This document shows positions 1-17,191 of a stretch of 64,000 nt of DNA, in pieces. A model generated the notes under the pieces. The model saw nothing but the letters and a program-made list of their open reading frames with translations, was not told where the DNA came from and ran no database searches. Both the position numbers and the translations under genes were made by a program. Origin of the DNA: Bordetella sp. H567 (GTDB taxonomy: Bacteria > Pseudomonadota > Gammaproteobacteria > Burkholderiales > Burkholderiaceae_B); NCBI RefSeq assembly GCF_001704295.1, contig NZ_CP012334.1, positions 5,468,084-5,532,083 on the forward strand, written 5' to 3'. Position 1 is the first letter of the stretch, and every line of letters begins with the position of its first letter.

Positions 1-573
1 GCGGGCGAAGCGCTCCGGATTATCCGGCGCGATGGCGTGAAAGCCGGCGGGCGGCACGTCCTGGCCGGGCCGCGTCACGCGGCCATGCGGGAGCTCCACA
101 TTGGGCAGCGGCACCGCCTGCACGCCGTTGATCCGTTGCGCCCGGATGCCCAGTCCCAGCGGATTGCCAGGATGATCGGGGCCGCCATAGGCATGCGCCC
201 AATCCACCCGTATCGCATCGAAGGCGGCCGGCGCGGTGGCGTGGCCATCAAGCCAGTAGCGATCGCCGAAGACCAGCAGCGATTTTTCAAGGCCTCCCAC
301 CCGGGCCTGTACGGCACAGGCGGTTTTATCCGTCTGGTGCCGCGTGTAGGCCAGGCCGCTGATCAGGAATTCAGCCTCGGCTTTCGGCAGGCCCAGATCG
401 AGCAGGCCACCCGCCTCTTCGGATCCCACGCGCCACAGCTCCTGCTCCGGCATCAGGGCGCGCCGATCATCCAGCGTAGCCATGGCCATGACGGCCGCGC
501 CCAGCATATCCGTGCCGCGCCAGCGATACGGGCGTGTCAGCACGCTCAGGCGCGACGGCTTCACGACGCGCAT
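1..573 (-). CDS. DUF2169 family T6SS accessory protein, 3' end cut by window
   Basis: The 191 visible codons form an open frame from ATG at 573 (GGAG about 6 nt upstream) to the window edge, so the C-terminus is missing. Features I recognise from the DUF2169 family are an N-terminal block with DKTACAVQARVGG (around residue 85), FGDRYW, WAHAYGG, NPLGLG and LPNVE. DUF2169 proteins are commonly encoded beside vgrG, PAAR and toxin genes and are thought to help load PAAR or effector onto the VgrG spike; that role is inferred here. It lies 40 nt downstream of the small membrane-protein gene and on the same strand as vgrG, so the three probably form one transcript. PAAR, effector and immunity genes would be expected just left of the window. 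Confidence 0.8.
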   Translation of the reverse strand, partial: MRVVKPSRLSVLTRPYRWRGTDMLGAAVMAMATLDDRRALMPEQELWRVGSEEAGGLLDLGLPKAEAEFLISGLAYTRHQTDKTACAVQARVGGLEKSLLVFGDRYWLDGHATAPAAFDAIRVDWAHAYGGPDHPGNPLGLGIRAQRINGVQAVPLPNVELPHGRVTRPGQDVPPAGFHAIAPDNPERFAR

Positions 574-613
574 GCGGCGCTCCGGGCCCGGGTGCGACGC
601 AGGCTTGCCATGC

Positions 614-1009
614 TCATTCCGTGCGCTGGTCCACGACCACCTTGCCGCTGTGCGCGTCGATGCGCACCCGGATGTCTCGTCCTTCCGCGAAATCACCGAA
701 GCGGACCGGCGAGATCGGTACGCGGATTTCCGTTTCGAAGGCGCCTTGGGCGGCGTGGTCCACGGCAAGACTGAGCTTCCAGACGAAGAACCGGTCCGCA
801 CCCAACCGCGTGCCCGTATCCACCGTGCGCAGGATCCGCGCCGTCGCGGGAACGCCGGTTCGCTGCACGGTCTCGCGCGCCTGCGCCAACGCCAGCATCC
901 GATGCTGGCGCCGCCTGGCCATGTACAGCGCCATCCCGCCTTCCGCGACGATGATCAACAACACCAGCGATGTCCATCCCGCCCATTCCGGCAATCCCAG
1001 CCCTTCCAT
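614..1009 (-). CDS. small single-pass membrane protein of unknown function
   Basis: 131 residues. One hydrophobic segment near the N-terminus (about residues 12-32, WTSLVLLIIVAEGGMALYMA) is followed by a basic stretch (ARRRQHR) and a roughly 90-residue soluble domain that looks beta-rich, with alternating hydrophobic residues such as RFFVWKLSLAVD and DIRVRIDAHSGKVVV. By the positive-inside rule the soluble part should be cytoplasmic. I do not recognise a named family; the tail resembles small beta domains of DUF3592-like proteins, but weakly. It sits between vgrG (33 nt upstream) and the DUF2169 gene (40 nt downstream) on the same strand. It could be a T6SS accessory or an immunity-like protein, but nothing in the sequence decides this. 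Confidence 0.65.
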   Translation of the reverse strand: MEGLGLPEWAGWTSLVLLIIVAEGGMALYMARRRQHRMLALAQARETVQRTGVPATARILRTVDTGTRLGADRFFVWKLSLAVDHAAQGAFETEIRVPISPVRFGDFAEGRDIRVRIDAHSGKVVVDQRTE

Positions 1010-1042
1010 GATCTGCTGCTCCTCGTATCCTTGCGTGCACTG

Positions 1043-3412
1043 TTAGATGATCGTGAACAGTCCGGTCAACAGGTTCTTCGCGGCCGCGGTTTCCGTGGCC
1101 AAGCCGTTGTTCTTGTATTCCGTGGCGCCGATCTTGCTCGACATGCCGAATATGTCCGTCTTGATCGCACTGACGTCGGCCTTGGATACGGCCACGCCGA
1201 CATTCGAGCGCCATACCGTCGCGTTGCCCAGGCCGAACGTCGCCTGCGCGATGGTCAGGTTCAAGCCGAACGGCGTGGCCTTGAGCCAGCTCTTGGTCGA
1301 CAGGTCCTTGACCTGCTTGCCGTTCAGCACCACATCGGTATCGCTGGTCAGCGTGATCTTCTGCGGCGCCGTCATATCGATGCCCGCGCCGGTCGACGTC
1401 ACCGTGATCTGCCGCGCGGCCTTCGCGTCCATCCCGGCGGCCTGCGATTCGATATGCACGTCGCTCTTGGCCAGCAGCGTCATGCCCGCGGCAAAGGATT
1501 GCGTGGTGACCTGCCCTTGCGCCTGCGCCGTCAAGGTTCCCGCCTGCACGTCGTGCAGCGCGTTGCCCGCGCTCACATGCACCTCTTGTCCGGTATTGAG
1601 CGTTTCCTTGAAGGGGCCGGTGACTGTGCGGGTCTCGCCATCGGCCGAGACCGTGGTCGTCAGCCCCTGGTCGAAGCTCTCCGTGGCCATGCCGCCGGAC
1701 ACGTGCAGCGCGCGCGCGCCGTTGACGGTGTAGGTTTCGTTATCCGTAACAGTGACCGAACGGGCCTGGCCGACAGTCAAGGCGTCGGCGCCCTGCACAT
1801 GGATGGTACGGGTCCCGGCGATCGTAGTCGTGTCGTCACCGCCGATGGTCGTGGTGCGCGAACCGTCGACACTGCGGTGCTCGTCCGCCTCGACTTCCGT
1901 GCGCATATTGCGTTCCGCATGCAGCCATATTTCCTCCTGCCCGGGCTTGTCCTCGAACATCAATGCGTTGGCGGTGCGCGGTGTTCCGTCTTGCGTGCGC
2001 GAGAGGAACCCGCTTTGCGTCGCATTGGACGGCAGCTCCCACGGCGGCATATTGGCACCGTTGTAGACGCGGCCGATCACGATGGGGCGGTCGGGATGGC
2101 CGCCGATGAAATCCACAACGACTTCGTCTCCGCGGCGTGGCAGCTGGATGCCGCCGAATCCGCCGCTGGCCCAGGGGCTGGATACCCGCACCCAGCATGA
2201 ACTGTTTTCGTTGCGCTGCCCGACGCGGTCCCAGTGGAACTGGACCTTGATGCGTCCGTATTCGTCGGTCCATATCTGCTGTCCGTCCTTGCCCACCACG
2301 GTCGCCGTTTGCGGCCCGTGCGTATAGGCCGGCGGCGTCACGCGGGGCGGACGGAACTGCACGCTGGACGGCAGCGCGGTGAAGCCCACGTCGAAGGCCA
2401 TGGGATCCGGTGTCCCGCTGGCGTAGCCACCCTCGCGGATGTGATAGTGCGCGGCGACGATCAGGTATTCACGGTTTTCCGCGCCACGCGGATGGTTGGT
2501 CAGGCTGAAGCGGTAGCCGGGCGCGAATCCCTGCGCATTGCACGCGCCGGATACCAGCTCGCGGCGGCACTGCAGGCCTTCAAGGCGCACGCGGGTGTAG
2601 TGTTCGCCCTGGTCCGGGTCGGTATAGCCGCCCAGCCATTCGTAGATCTCGAGTTTGCCGTCGTCATACGGCCCCGGGTTGGCGCGCCGCGCGTCCATGC
2701 TGGTGCCGGGATGCCGGAAATCGAAGTCCGTCGTGGCGAAGCCGCTGGGCGTGATTTGCTCGGCCGGCTCCCATGCATTCACGTATTCCTCGCGCGGCAC
2801 CGCGACGCGATCAGGGCCGTAGTACGGCAGCGTCTCGCAGCCGGGACAGGAATCATGCTGCGCGATGTCGTCGGTCAGTACCAGGGTGTGCCTGTCCTGC
2901 TCGTGGCGGAACCAGTAATAGATGCCCTCGTGCTCCATCAGGCGACTGATGAAGTCGAAGTCGGTTTCCTGGTACTGCACCCCGTATTCCCAATTCCGGT
3001 AGGTGCCCGACAGGCGCCATTCGACAGGAAAGGGGTAATCGGCCAGCACCTCCCTGATGATGTCCGGTGCGCTCTTGTTCTGGAATATCTTGTTGTCGGA
3101 GGTCTGCGTCAGGTACCACAGCCAGGGCCTGACCGTGGCGCGGTAGATGTACAGGCGCGACGTGGCGTTTTCGCGACCGACCAGCGTGCAGCGGGTGATG
3201 TGGCCACTCAGGTATCGGGGTGCGCCCCCTGCGGCCGCGATCTCCAGCGACAGCGGCTTGCCCAGCAATTCGCGAAGATCCAGGGCGTACGATTCGGACA
3301 ACAGCTCCACTTCGAACTCGAAGAGCATCGATACGCCTTCCGAACCGTTCATGGCCCGGAAGAGGAGAGTATCGGGCCCCAGAGGGGTGTGTGCCGTGAC
3401 GATGCGTTGCAT
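1043..3412 (-). CDS. vgrG: type VI secretion spike protein VgrG
   Basis: 789 residues. Start chosen at ATG 3412 (MQRIVTAHTPLG), which has GGAG at good spacing; the frame continues 40 codons further upstream but that part looks non-coding. The N-terminal gp27-like region holds the Vgr signature blocks (residues about 5-400, for example EGIYYWFRHEQD). The OB-fold gp5-like part follows (YGRIKVQFHWDR, GDEVVVDFIGGHPDRPIVIG). After that comes a beta-helix needle with many short repeats rich in T, V and G (TTTIGGDDTTTIAGTRTIHV). The last 80 or so residues (FGLNLTIAQATFGLGNATVW onwards) are not needle-like and look like a cargo- or adaptor-specific tail. VgrG caps the Hcp tube and pierces target cells. 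No core tss genes are in view, so this is an orphan vgrG island or the edge of a larger cluster. Confidence 0.95.
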   Translation of the reverse strand: MQRIVTAHTPLGPDTLLFRAMNGSEGVSMLFEFEVELLSESYALDLRELLGKPLSLEIAAAGGAPRYLSGHITRCTLVGRENATSRLYIYRATVRPWLWYLTQTSDNKIFQNKSAPDIIREVLADYPFPVEWRLSGTYRNWEYGVQYQETDFDFISRLMEHEGIYYWFRHEQDRHTLVLTDDIAQHDSCPGCETLPYYGPDRVAVPREEYVNAWEPAEQITPSGFATTDFDFRHPGTSMDARRANPGPYDDGKLEIYEWLGGYTDPDQGEHYTRVRLEGLQCRRELVSGACNAQGFAPGYRFSLTNHPRGAENREYLIVAAHYHIREGGYASGTPDPMAFDVGFTALPSSVQFRPPRVTPPAYTHGPQTATVVGKDGQQIWTDEYGRIKVQFHWDRVGQRNENSSCWVRVSSPWASGGFGGIQLPRRGDEVVVDFIGGHPDRPIVIGRVYNGANMPPWELPSNATQSGFLSRTQDGTPRTANALMFEDKPGQEEIWLHAERNMRTEVEADEHRSVDGSRTTTIGGDDTTTIAGTRTIHVQGADALTVGQARSVTVTDNETYTVNGARALHVSGGMATESFDQGLTTTVSADGETRTVTGPFKETLNTGQEVHVSAGNALHDVQAGTLTAQAQGQVTTQSFAAGMTLLAKSDVHIESQAAGMDAKAARQITVTSTGAGIDMTAPQKITLTSDTDVVLNGKQVKDLSTKSWLKATPFGLNLTIAQATFGLGNATVWRSNVGVAVSKADVSAIKTDIFGMSSKIGATEYKNNGLATETAAAKNLLTGLFTII

Positions 3413-3749
3413 GCTTGCTCCAGGATGACCGGCGCGGTACCGGCAAGACGCGATGCCCATCGGTCGCGCGCACGCGCCAGCCGGGATAGACGATGCTAGA
3501 AGCGCCGAATGTCGCGGACGTTTCATTAACATTCGCTATCATCTTTTACCGGCATCGCGCTTATTCCGCGCCGCGGCATTCGGTAGAGTGGCGGGCGTCA
3601 GCGGCATTCACGGCGTGGGGGCCTTACACTGAACGAAATTCGTCCGTCCAGCGGCTTGTTATTTGGCCAGCCACCAAGACACAATATGTCGCGCTTTACA
3701 CATCCGGCCGGTCCCGGCCTCGGTCCCAACCAGAACACTAGGCTTCGAC
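3413..3749. other. divergent intergenic region between vgrG and the lipoprotein gene
   Basis: 337 bp without a convincing gene. It must hold the promoters for the leftward vgrG group and the rightward lipoprotein group. It is less GC-rich than its surroundings around 3525-3560 and 3655-3690. I could not identify a clear -35/-10 pair. Confidence 0.5.
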
Positions 3750-4151
3750 ATGTACATCCCTGTTCGTTTCGCCGTGCTGGGCCTGGCGGCAGCGCTTGCC
3801 GCATGTTCCACCACCCCTCCCACCCCGCCGGCCCCGCCCGCGCCGCCCAGCCAGGCCGCGGTCGATACCCTGGCGCGGGTACGCGACAGCTATCAGGCTG
3901 GCGCGTATGGGGAGGTCATCCGCACGGTCGCCACGTCGGACGCGCTGGCGACCGCGCCCGTCGATATGCGCGTGGAATCGTTGAAGCTGCAGGCCTTCAG
4001 CTACTGCGTGACAGGCTATCGAGTGCTATGCGAGGATGACTTCAAGCGCATCCTGGCACTGGAACCGGCATTCGACCTCGGTCCCGCCGAAATCGGCCAC
4101 CCCCAGTGGGGGCCGGCGTTCCAGCACGCGAAAGCCGCGCAAGGCGGCTGA
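3750..4151 (+). CDS. T6SS-associated lipoprotein, TssQ-like
   Basis: 133 residues. A lipoprotein signal peptide ends in LAAALAAC with the lipidated Cys at residue 19, then a Pro-rich linker (TPPTPPAPPAPP) and a helical domain of about 100 residues with TPR-like spacing (VDTLARVRDSYQAGAYGEVI, YRVLCEDDFKRILALEPAF). This matches my memory of TssQ-family lipoproteins found with T6SS genes; the neighbouring vgrG supports it. The mature protein probably sits in the outer membrane, since Ser follows the Cys. The frame extends further upstream, but ATG 3750 gives a proper signal peptide. An alternative is a generic TPR lipoprotein. Confidence 0.7.
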   Translation: MYIPVRFAVLGLAAALAACSTTPPTPPAPPAPPSQAAVDTLARVRDSYQAGAYGEVIRTVATSDALATAPVDMRVESLKLQAFSYCVTGYRVLCEDDFKRILALEPAFDLGPAEIGHPQWGPAFQHAKAAQGG

Positions 4152-4169
4152 TATCACAAGGAACAGGTA

Positions 4170-4631
4170 GTGGCTTTACCCCTGCATGCCGATCCGGCCT
4201 TCTTCCAGCTGTTGGCCGACAGCTATGAACGACTGCTGGGGCAGCCCTTGCTGCCCCAGCCGATGGCGGCGCGGGAAGGCGCGCGATGGCTGTACGAGGA
4301 CGCGCCCTTCGCGGTCCTGGCGCACAACACCGATGCCGATCCCCGCTTCATCTACGGGAACCGCACGGCGCAACGGCGCTTCGAGTACAGCTGGGACGAG
4401 ATCGTGCGGTTGCCGTCGCGCCTGTCGGCCGAGGCGCCCAACCAGGAGGAACGCGCGCGTTTCCTCGAACGCGTTCGCCGCACAGGATTCGAAACCGGCT
4501 ATCGCGGCGTACGAATCACCAAGTCCGGCAAGCGATTCATGATCGAGCAAGCCACGCTATGGGAATTGCGCGATGACGCGGGGGCCGTCCTTGGGCAGGC
4601 CGTCGTGATTCCGCGTACCGCCGATCTCTGA
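4170..4631 (+). CDS. MEKHL domain-containing protein
   Basis: 153 residues with a GTG start at 4170 and an AGGAACAGG ribosome site in front; it begins 18 nt after the lipoprotein gene, so the two are probably co-transcribed. Nearly the whole protein is a MEKHL domain, a PAS-related module: APFAVLAHNTDADPRFIYGN at about residues 46-65, then RFEYSWDEIVRLPSRLSAE and YRGVRITKSGKRFMIEQATL. There is no attached output domain, signal peptide or membrane segment, so it is probably a cytosolic stand-alone sensor or ligand binder. A link with type VI secretion rests only on its neighbours. Confidence 0.85.
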   Translation: MALPLHADPAFFQLLADSYERLLGQPLLPQPMAAREGARWLYEDAPFAVLAHNTDADPRFIYGNRTAQRRFEYSWDEIVRLPSRLSAEAPNQEERARFLERVRRTGFETGYRGVRITKSGKRFMIEQATLWELRDDAGAVLGQAVVIPRTADL

Positions 4632-4860
4632 TCCACGGCCGGGACAGGGATGCGCCCGCACGGCCGCGCACACTGATTCCCGTGCGGGGCTTGTGCTGAC
4701 CCCTGCGCGGAATATTCCCACGCCATGGGGTATGGCGGTGGCTGCATGAACGGGTGCCGCGCCGACAGACCGGGATGGCCGGCGCCCATAGACTCGGCCT
4801 GTTCCCAGCAAACCTTCCGCCGATCCTGGCGACGCGTATCGCCGGCTGGATGCGGGCGGC

Positions 4861-6519
4861 ATGGCGCCGGGGCGCATCCCGACGATGACAGACGTCCCAA
4901 CCCAAAGTCGCGGCGCCGGTACCCCCGGGCCACGCGAGCCCGCCCCCATCGGCAAGGTGGGCGAAAAGCGTTTCACCGCACAGCCTGAATCCGGACACCG
5001 CACCGCAGCCCTCGCGGGGACGCGGGGCAAAGGCGTACTGGGCGGTGTGCGGCGGCTGCTGCGCGCCGCGATGCACCGCTCGCTGCCCCGCGCCGGCAGT
5101 CCATTGCGGCAGGCACGCGTCAACCTGGACGCCGCCTATCAATGTCTGTTGAAAACGCTGCTGGGCGGCGCCGAGCCGCACTGCCCGCGCATGGCATTCG
5201 CGCTGGCGGAAACGCTGGCCAACGAGGCCGCTTACGTCGCCGCCGGAGGCCGCGTCGCACCGCCGGGCGCCGGGGCCGGGCATGACACGCAGGGCGCTAG
5301 CAGCGACCATACGGCGGCGCCGTACCTGCCGCCGCTGGCGCTATACACGTTCACCGAACTCCTGCTGCTGCGCGAGTATCTGCCGCGCGTGGCCATGACC
5401 GGTCCGGACAAGGTATCGCCCGGCCCATGCACCCGCCAGATCATCGAACGCAGCTGCAGGGCGGTCGACCGCGAAATAGCCGTCCGCGAGCAACCCTTCG
5501 GTGCTGTCTTGCGCACCCTGGCGCAGGAGGGCATCGCGCCGGAATACCTGGACGGTCCGTTGCGCGATCTGGCCGCCGTGGTAAGCAGCCGCGAGCGGCG
5601 CGGGGAAAGTCCCATTCGCTTCCTGGGGGACCTGGCCGACAGCCGGAACAACGACGAACTGGAAAACGCGGCGGCCGTGCTGGCGTCGACGCCCTTGCGC
5701 GCGGCCTTCGATACGGCCTCCATTCCGGCCACGCATGGCCGGCTGACGATTTCCGCCTACGATGGCGGCGTGAAGACCTGCGCGCGGGTGCTGAAGAATG
5801 CGCTGGACCAATGCATGCGATCGCGACTGATCGTTCGCAGCCGGCTGCTGCTCAAGCAAGGCGCGGCCGACGGGAGCCCGGCATCGCAGACGCTACGGGC
5901 CGTATTCGACATACTGGCCCGAGGCGTTGCGGCCATGAATGGCGATACCCCCCTGACGCGTACCCAACGCGACGCGCTGGTGGCGGCGCTGCTCGCCAAG
6001 GCGCTGGTCGGCGCGGACGGCCTGGACGTCCAGCGGTATGTCGCCGGCATGTCCGACGCTACCTTGCGGGTCTTCGAGCGTCACCTGCCCTTCCTGCCGG
6101 CGCCGCGGCGCAAGGCGGTGCTGCAGATCATCGAGCAGGAACGCCGCCGGCGTGGCGATGGCGAGGCTGCCTCGCGCCCCGCCGGCAAACAGCCAGGCCA
6201 TCTGTTCTCACGCACCATGGGCCGCGTCGGCATGCAGGCGACGCCCATACTGGCCCGGCTTTTCGCACGCGTGCAGCTGGACCTGCGGCGCCAGGCCGCG
6301 ACGGACAATGGCGGGCCGGATCCCGAGGCAGTACCCGCCGGGGATGCGCTGACGCGCATGTCCTTCGACGTCACCGCGCGCACCAATGGCGACTATGAAG
6401 TCTCGGTAACCGCCAATCTGGCGCCGCATCGCGGCGACGAGGCCGTATCGCTGATCTACAAAGGCCGCATCGCGCCCGATTTCCGGCCGCTGCACGGCTC
6501 CTTCCGCCAGACGCGCTAG
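4861..6519 (+). CDS. hypothetical protein, possible secreted effector
   Basis: Up to 552 residues, a long open frame with codon use like its neighbours, ending just before the rpoC terminator. I do not recognise a family. The first 60 residues are Pro/Gly-rich and look disordered, as in secretion-signal regions. The middle is helical (YTFTELLLLREYLPRV, RTLAQEGIAPEYLDGPLRDL). The last 60 residues look beta-rich (YEVSVTANLAPHRGDEAVSL). There is no signal peptide or membrane segment. Neither ATG 4861 nor ATG 4885 has a strong ribosome site, so the start is uncertain. Its place beside vgrG, the lipoprotein and the MEKHL gene makes a T6SS or T3SS effector thinkable, but that is only inference. Confidence 0.6.
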   Translation: MAPGRIPTMTDVPTQSRGAGTPGPREPAPIGKVGEKRFTAQPESGHRTAALAGTRGKGVLGGVRRLLRAAMHRSLPRAGSPLRQARVNLDAAYQCLLKTLLGGAEPHCPRMAFALAETLANEAAYVAAGGRVAPPGAGAGHDTQGASSDHTAAPYLPPLALYTFTELLLLREYLPRVAMTGPDKVSPGPCTRQIIERSCRAVDREIAVREQPFGAVLRTLAQEGIAPEYLDGPLRDLAAVVSSRERRGESPIRFLGDLADSRNNDELENAAAVLASTPLRAAFDTASIPATHGRLTISAYDGGVKTCARVLKNALDQCMRSRLIVRSRLLLKQGAADGSPASQTLRAVFDILARGVAAMNGDTPLTRTQRDALVAALLAKALVGADGLDVQRYVAGMSDATLRVFERHLPFLPAPRRKAVLQIIEQERRRRGDGEAASRPAGKQPGHLFSRTMGRVGMQATPILARLFARVQLDLRRQAATDNGGPDPEAVPAGDALTRMSFDVTARTNGDYEVSVTANLAPHRGDEAVSLIYKGRIAPDFRPLHGSFRQTR

Positions 6520-6605
6520 GCGTGCCCGGCGCGCCGCGCGCCATGAGTACGACAAGCGCGATGCGCACGAACGCCGCCCGGCGCGCGTGCATGATCCACG
6601 CCCCC

Positions 6606-6647
6606 AAAAAAAACCCCAGGGATCGGACGGCTGCCCGACTCCTGGGG
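6606..6647 (-). terminator. rho-independent terminator of rpoC
   Basis: On the minus strand a stem CCCCAGG / CCTGGGG (6641-6647 with 6614-6620), extended by an inner TCGG/CCGA pairing, is followed by eight T (6606-6613). It lies 38 nt downstream of the rpoC stop and should end the whole secE-to-rpoC transcript. Confidence 0.92.
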
Positions 6648-6684
6648 TTGCTGCCGCGCAAGGCGGCAATGCAGGGATGAACCC

Positions 6685-15044
<8,360 letters not shown>

Positions 15045-15112
15045 GAGCACTCCGACTCGAGGTTACTTGGGCCGTCAACCACGGCCCGGGGTGATACGAC
15101 GCTGATACGACT

Positions 15113-15156
15113 CCAGGAAATCCCGCTGAACCCCACTGCCAACTAGGGTTTCCTGG
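15113..15156 (-). other. stem-loop in the rplL-rpoB spacer, possible RNase III site
   Basis: The arms CCAGGAAA (15113-15120) and TTTCCTGG (15149-15156) pair perfectly and are extended by CCC/GGG across a one-base bulge. It lies just downstream of the attenuator hairpin in the rpoB leader. In E. coli the same spacer carries an RNase III cleavage hairpin; the function here is by analogy. Confidence 0.5.
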
Positions 15157-15162
15157 AAACGC

Positions 15163-15199
15163 AAAAGCCCGGGGACGGCAAATTGCGCTGTCCCCGGGC
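15163..15199 (-). terminator. attenuator hairpin between rplL and rpoB
   Basis: On the minus strand a perfect 10-bp stem GCCCGGGGAC/GTCCCCGGGC (15190-15199 with 15167-15176) with a 13-nt loop is followed by only four T (15163-15166). The short T-run suits partial termination, as known for the rplL-rpoB attenuator of E. coli. Confidence 0.75.
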
Positions 15200-15214
15200 A
15201 ACTGGCAGAAGGTC

Positions 15215-15598
15215 TTACTTGACTTCGACCTTGGCGCCAGCTTCTTCCAGCTTCTTCTTGGCGGCTTCGGCGTCAGCCTTGGCCACGGCTTCCTTCACGG
15301 GCTTCGGCGCGCCGTCGACCAGGTCCTTCGCTTCCTTCAGACCCAGGCCGGTCAGTTCGCGCACGGCCTTGATGACGCTCACCTTGTTCGCGCCGGCTTC
15401 GGTCAGCACGACGGTGAATTCGGTCTGCTCTTCAGCGGCAGCGGCAGCACCACCACCCGCAGCGGGGGCAGCAACGGCCACGGCAGCGGCAGCAGCCGAC
15501 ACGCCAAACTTTTCTTCCATATCCTTGATCAGCTCGGACAGTTCGAGCACGGTCATGCCAGCGATGGCGTCAAGGATTTCAGCTTTGCTAAGTGCCAT
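15215..15598 (-). CDS. rplL: 50S ribosomal protein L7/L12
   Basis: 127 residues. An N-terminal dimerisation helix ([20 protein letters not shown]), an Ala-rich hinge at about residues 35-58 and the conserved C-terminal domain ([40 protein letters not shown]) are visible. It forms the flexible stalk that recruits GTPase translation factors. The gene lies 78 nt after rplJ and before the attenuator that separates the ribosomal genes from rpoBC. Confidence 0.99.
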   Translation of the reverse strand: MALSKAEILDAIAGMTVLELSELIKDMEEKFGVSAAAAAVAVAAPAAGGGAAAAAEEQTEFTVVLTEAGANKVSVIKAVRELTGLGLKEAKDLVDGAPKPVKEAVAKADAEAAKKKLEEAGAKVEVK

Positions 15599-15676
15599 TT
15601 TTCAAGAACTCCAGATTTTGGTAATGCCAGGTTCGGTGTCGCTTTGTCGTACAACGATTTCCGGGAAGTCGAGGCC

Positions 15677-16201
15677 TCAGGCCGCGGCCTTCTGATCGCG
15701 CACGGCAGCGAGGCCGCGAGCGAACTTGGTCGGAACTTCGTTGAGCGTACGTGCAAATTGCGCAATCGGGGCTTGCATGGTGCCCATCAACTTCGACAGC
15801 AACTCGTCGCGGGAAGGCAGCGTGGCCAGGGCCTTGACGCCTTCCTGGTTCAACAGGTTGTTGGGCAGCGAGCCCCCCTTGATGACCAGCTTGTCGTTGC
15901 TTTTGGCGAAGTCGGAAAGGACCTTGGCCGGCGCGACCGGATCGGCGCTGATCCCGTAGATCAGCGGACCGGTCAGCTGCTTGGACAACGACTCGAAAGC
16001 CGTGCCGTTCACAGCGCGCCGAGCCAGCGTGTTCTTCAGAACACGCAGGTACACGCCCGATTGACGCGCAGTCTTGCGCAGTACGGTGACAGAGGCGACG
16101 TCCAGACCACGGTACTCGGCGATAACAATCGACTGGGCCTTGGCGACTTGCGCCGAGACTTCCTCGATTACCACCGCTTTCTCTTGGCGATTGAGACTCA
16201 C
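15677..16201 (-). CDS. rplJ: 50S ribosomal protein L10
   Basis: 174 residues with a GTG start ([20 protein letters not shown]) that fits the family N-terminus. It anchors L7/L12 dimers on the ribosome through its C-terminal helix and, by family knowledge, represses its own operon by binding the mRNA leader upstream. The 283-nt gap to rplA is the expected length for that leader. Confidence 0.98.
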   Translation of the reverse strand: MSLNRQEKAVVIEEVSAQVAKAQSIVIAEYRGLDVASVTVLRKTARQSGVYLRVLKNTLARRAVNGTAFESLSKQLTGPLIYGISADPVAPAKVLSDFAKSNDKLVIKGGSLPNNLLNQEGVKALATLPSRDELLSKLMGTMQAPIAQFARTLNEVPTKFARGLAAVRDQKAAA

Positions 16202-16484
16202 GGTTTGAACACTCCATCAAAAGACGCTTCGGGCGGAAGCCCGGAACGTCAACCGAATGCGGCGACCTGGTCGAGTTCTTATAAAGAAATCTTCCATGGG
16301 ACGCCGTCTACGCTGGATCCGAACCGAACGGGCTTCGGGATTAAGCTCACCGCCGGCGTTGACGTCCTTCCGGGGAAGGACACCGTTGCACGGCGACTTG
16401 CTCCAGCGGTCTTTGACAGCAACGTCCGAACGGATCCGGACGCAGCCCAAAGTTCTGTAATGCCCGCTGTACGGCGGTCGGCGA
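16202..16484 (-). promoter_or_regulatory. L10 (rplJ) leader region
   Basis: 283 nt of non-coding DNA between rplA and rplJ on the transcribed strand. Position and length match the L10 leader, where L10-(L12)4 binds the mRNA to repress rplJL translation. The stretch near 16290-16320 (GCGTAGACGGCGTCCC on the minus strand) resembles what I recall of such leaders. A covariance-model search would decide; no structure was computed. Confidence 0.55.
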
Positions 16485-17189
16485 TCAGGCCGCCGGCGTC
16501 GTCAGCGAGGCGAGTTCGACGCGAGCACCGCCGCCCATCGTGGACGACACGGCCAGCTTGCGCAGATATACGCCCTTGGCGGCAGCCGGGCGCGCCTTGT
16601 TCAGGGCGTCGACCAGCGCGGCCAGGTTGGTTTGCAGCTGTTCCACGCCGAAGGAGGCGCGTCCGATGGTGGCGTGAACGATACCCGCCTTGTCGGTGCG
16701 GTACTGCACCTGGCCGGCCTTGGCGTTCTTCACCGCCGTAACGACGTCCGGCGTGACCGTGCCGACCTTGGGGTTCGGCATCAGGCCGCGCGGGCCCAGA
16801 ATCTGGCCCAGGGCGCCGACCACACGCATGGTGTCGGGCGACGCGATCACCACGTCGAAATCCATCTGGCCGGCCTTGATACGCTCGGCCAGGTCTTCCA
16901 GGCCGACGATGTCGGCGCCAGCAGCCTTGGCGGCCTCGGCCTTGTCGCCCTGGGCGAACACGGCGACACGCACGCTCTTGCCGGTACCGGCGGGCAGCAC
17001 CACCGAGCCACGGACCAGTTGGTCGGACTTCTTGGGGTCGATGCCCAGTTGCACGGCCACGTCGACGGACTCGTCAAACTTGGCGGTGGCGGTTTCCTTG
17101 ATCAGGTTCAACGCTTCGTTGACCGGATACAGCTTGGTGCGGTCGATTTTTTCCCGCAGGGCGGCGGTACGCTTGGACAGTTTTGCCAT
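16485..17189 (-). CDS. rplA: 50S ribosomal protein L1
   Basis: 234 residues. Family features include the N-terminal [19 protein letters not shown], the rRNA-contact block [18 protein letters not shown] and the [11 protein letters not shown] signature at about residues 125-140. L1 forms the mobile stalk at the ribosomal E site and is the translational repressor of rplKA. It follows rplK with a 2-nt gap, so the two are translationally coupled. Confidence 0.99.
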   Translation of the reverse strand: MAKLSKRTAALREKIDRTKLYPVNEALNLIKETATAKFDESVDVAVQLGIDPKKSDQLVRGSVVLPAGTGKSVRVAVFAQGDKAEAAKAAGADIVGLEDLAERIKAGQMDFDVVIASPDTMRVVGALGQILGPRGLMPNPKVGTVTPDVVTAVKNAKAGQVQYRTDKAGIVHATIGRASFGVEQLQTNLAALVDALNKARPAAAKGVYLRKLAVSSTMGGGARVELASLTTPAA

Positions 17190-17191
17190 GA

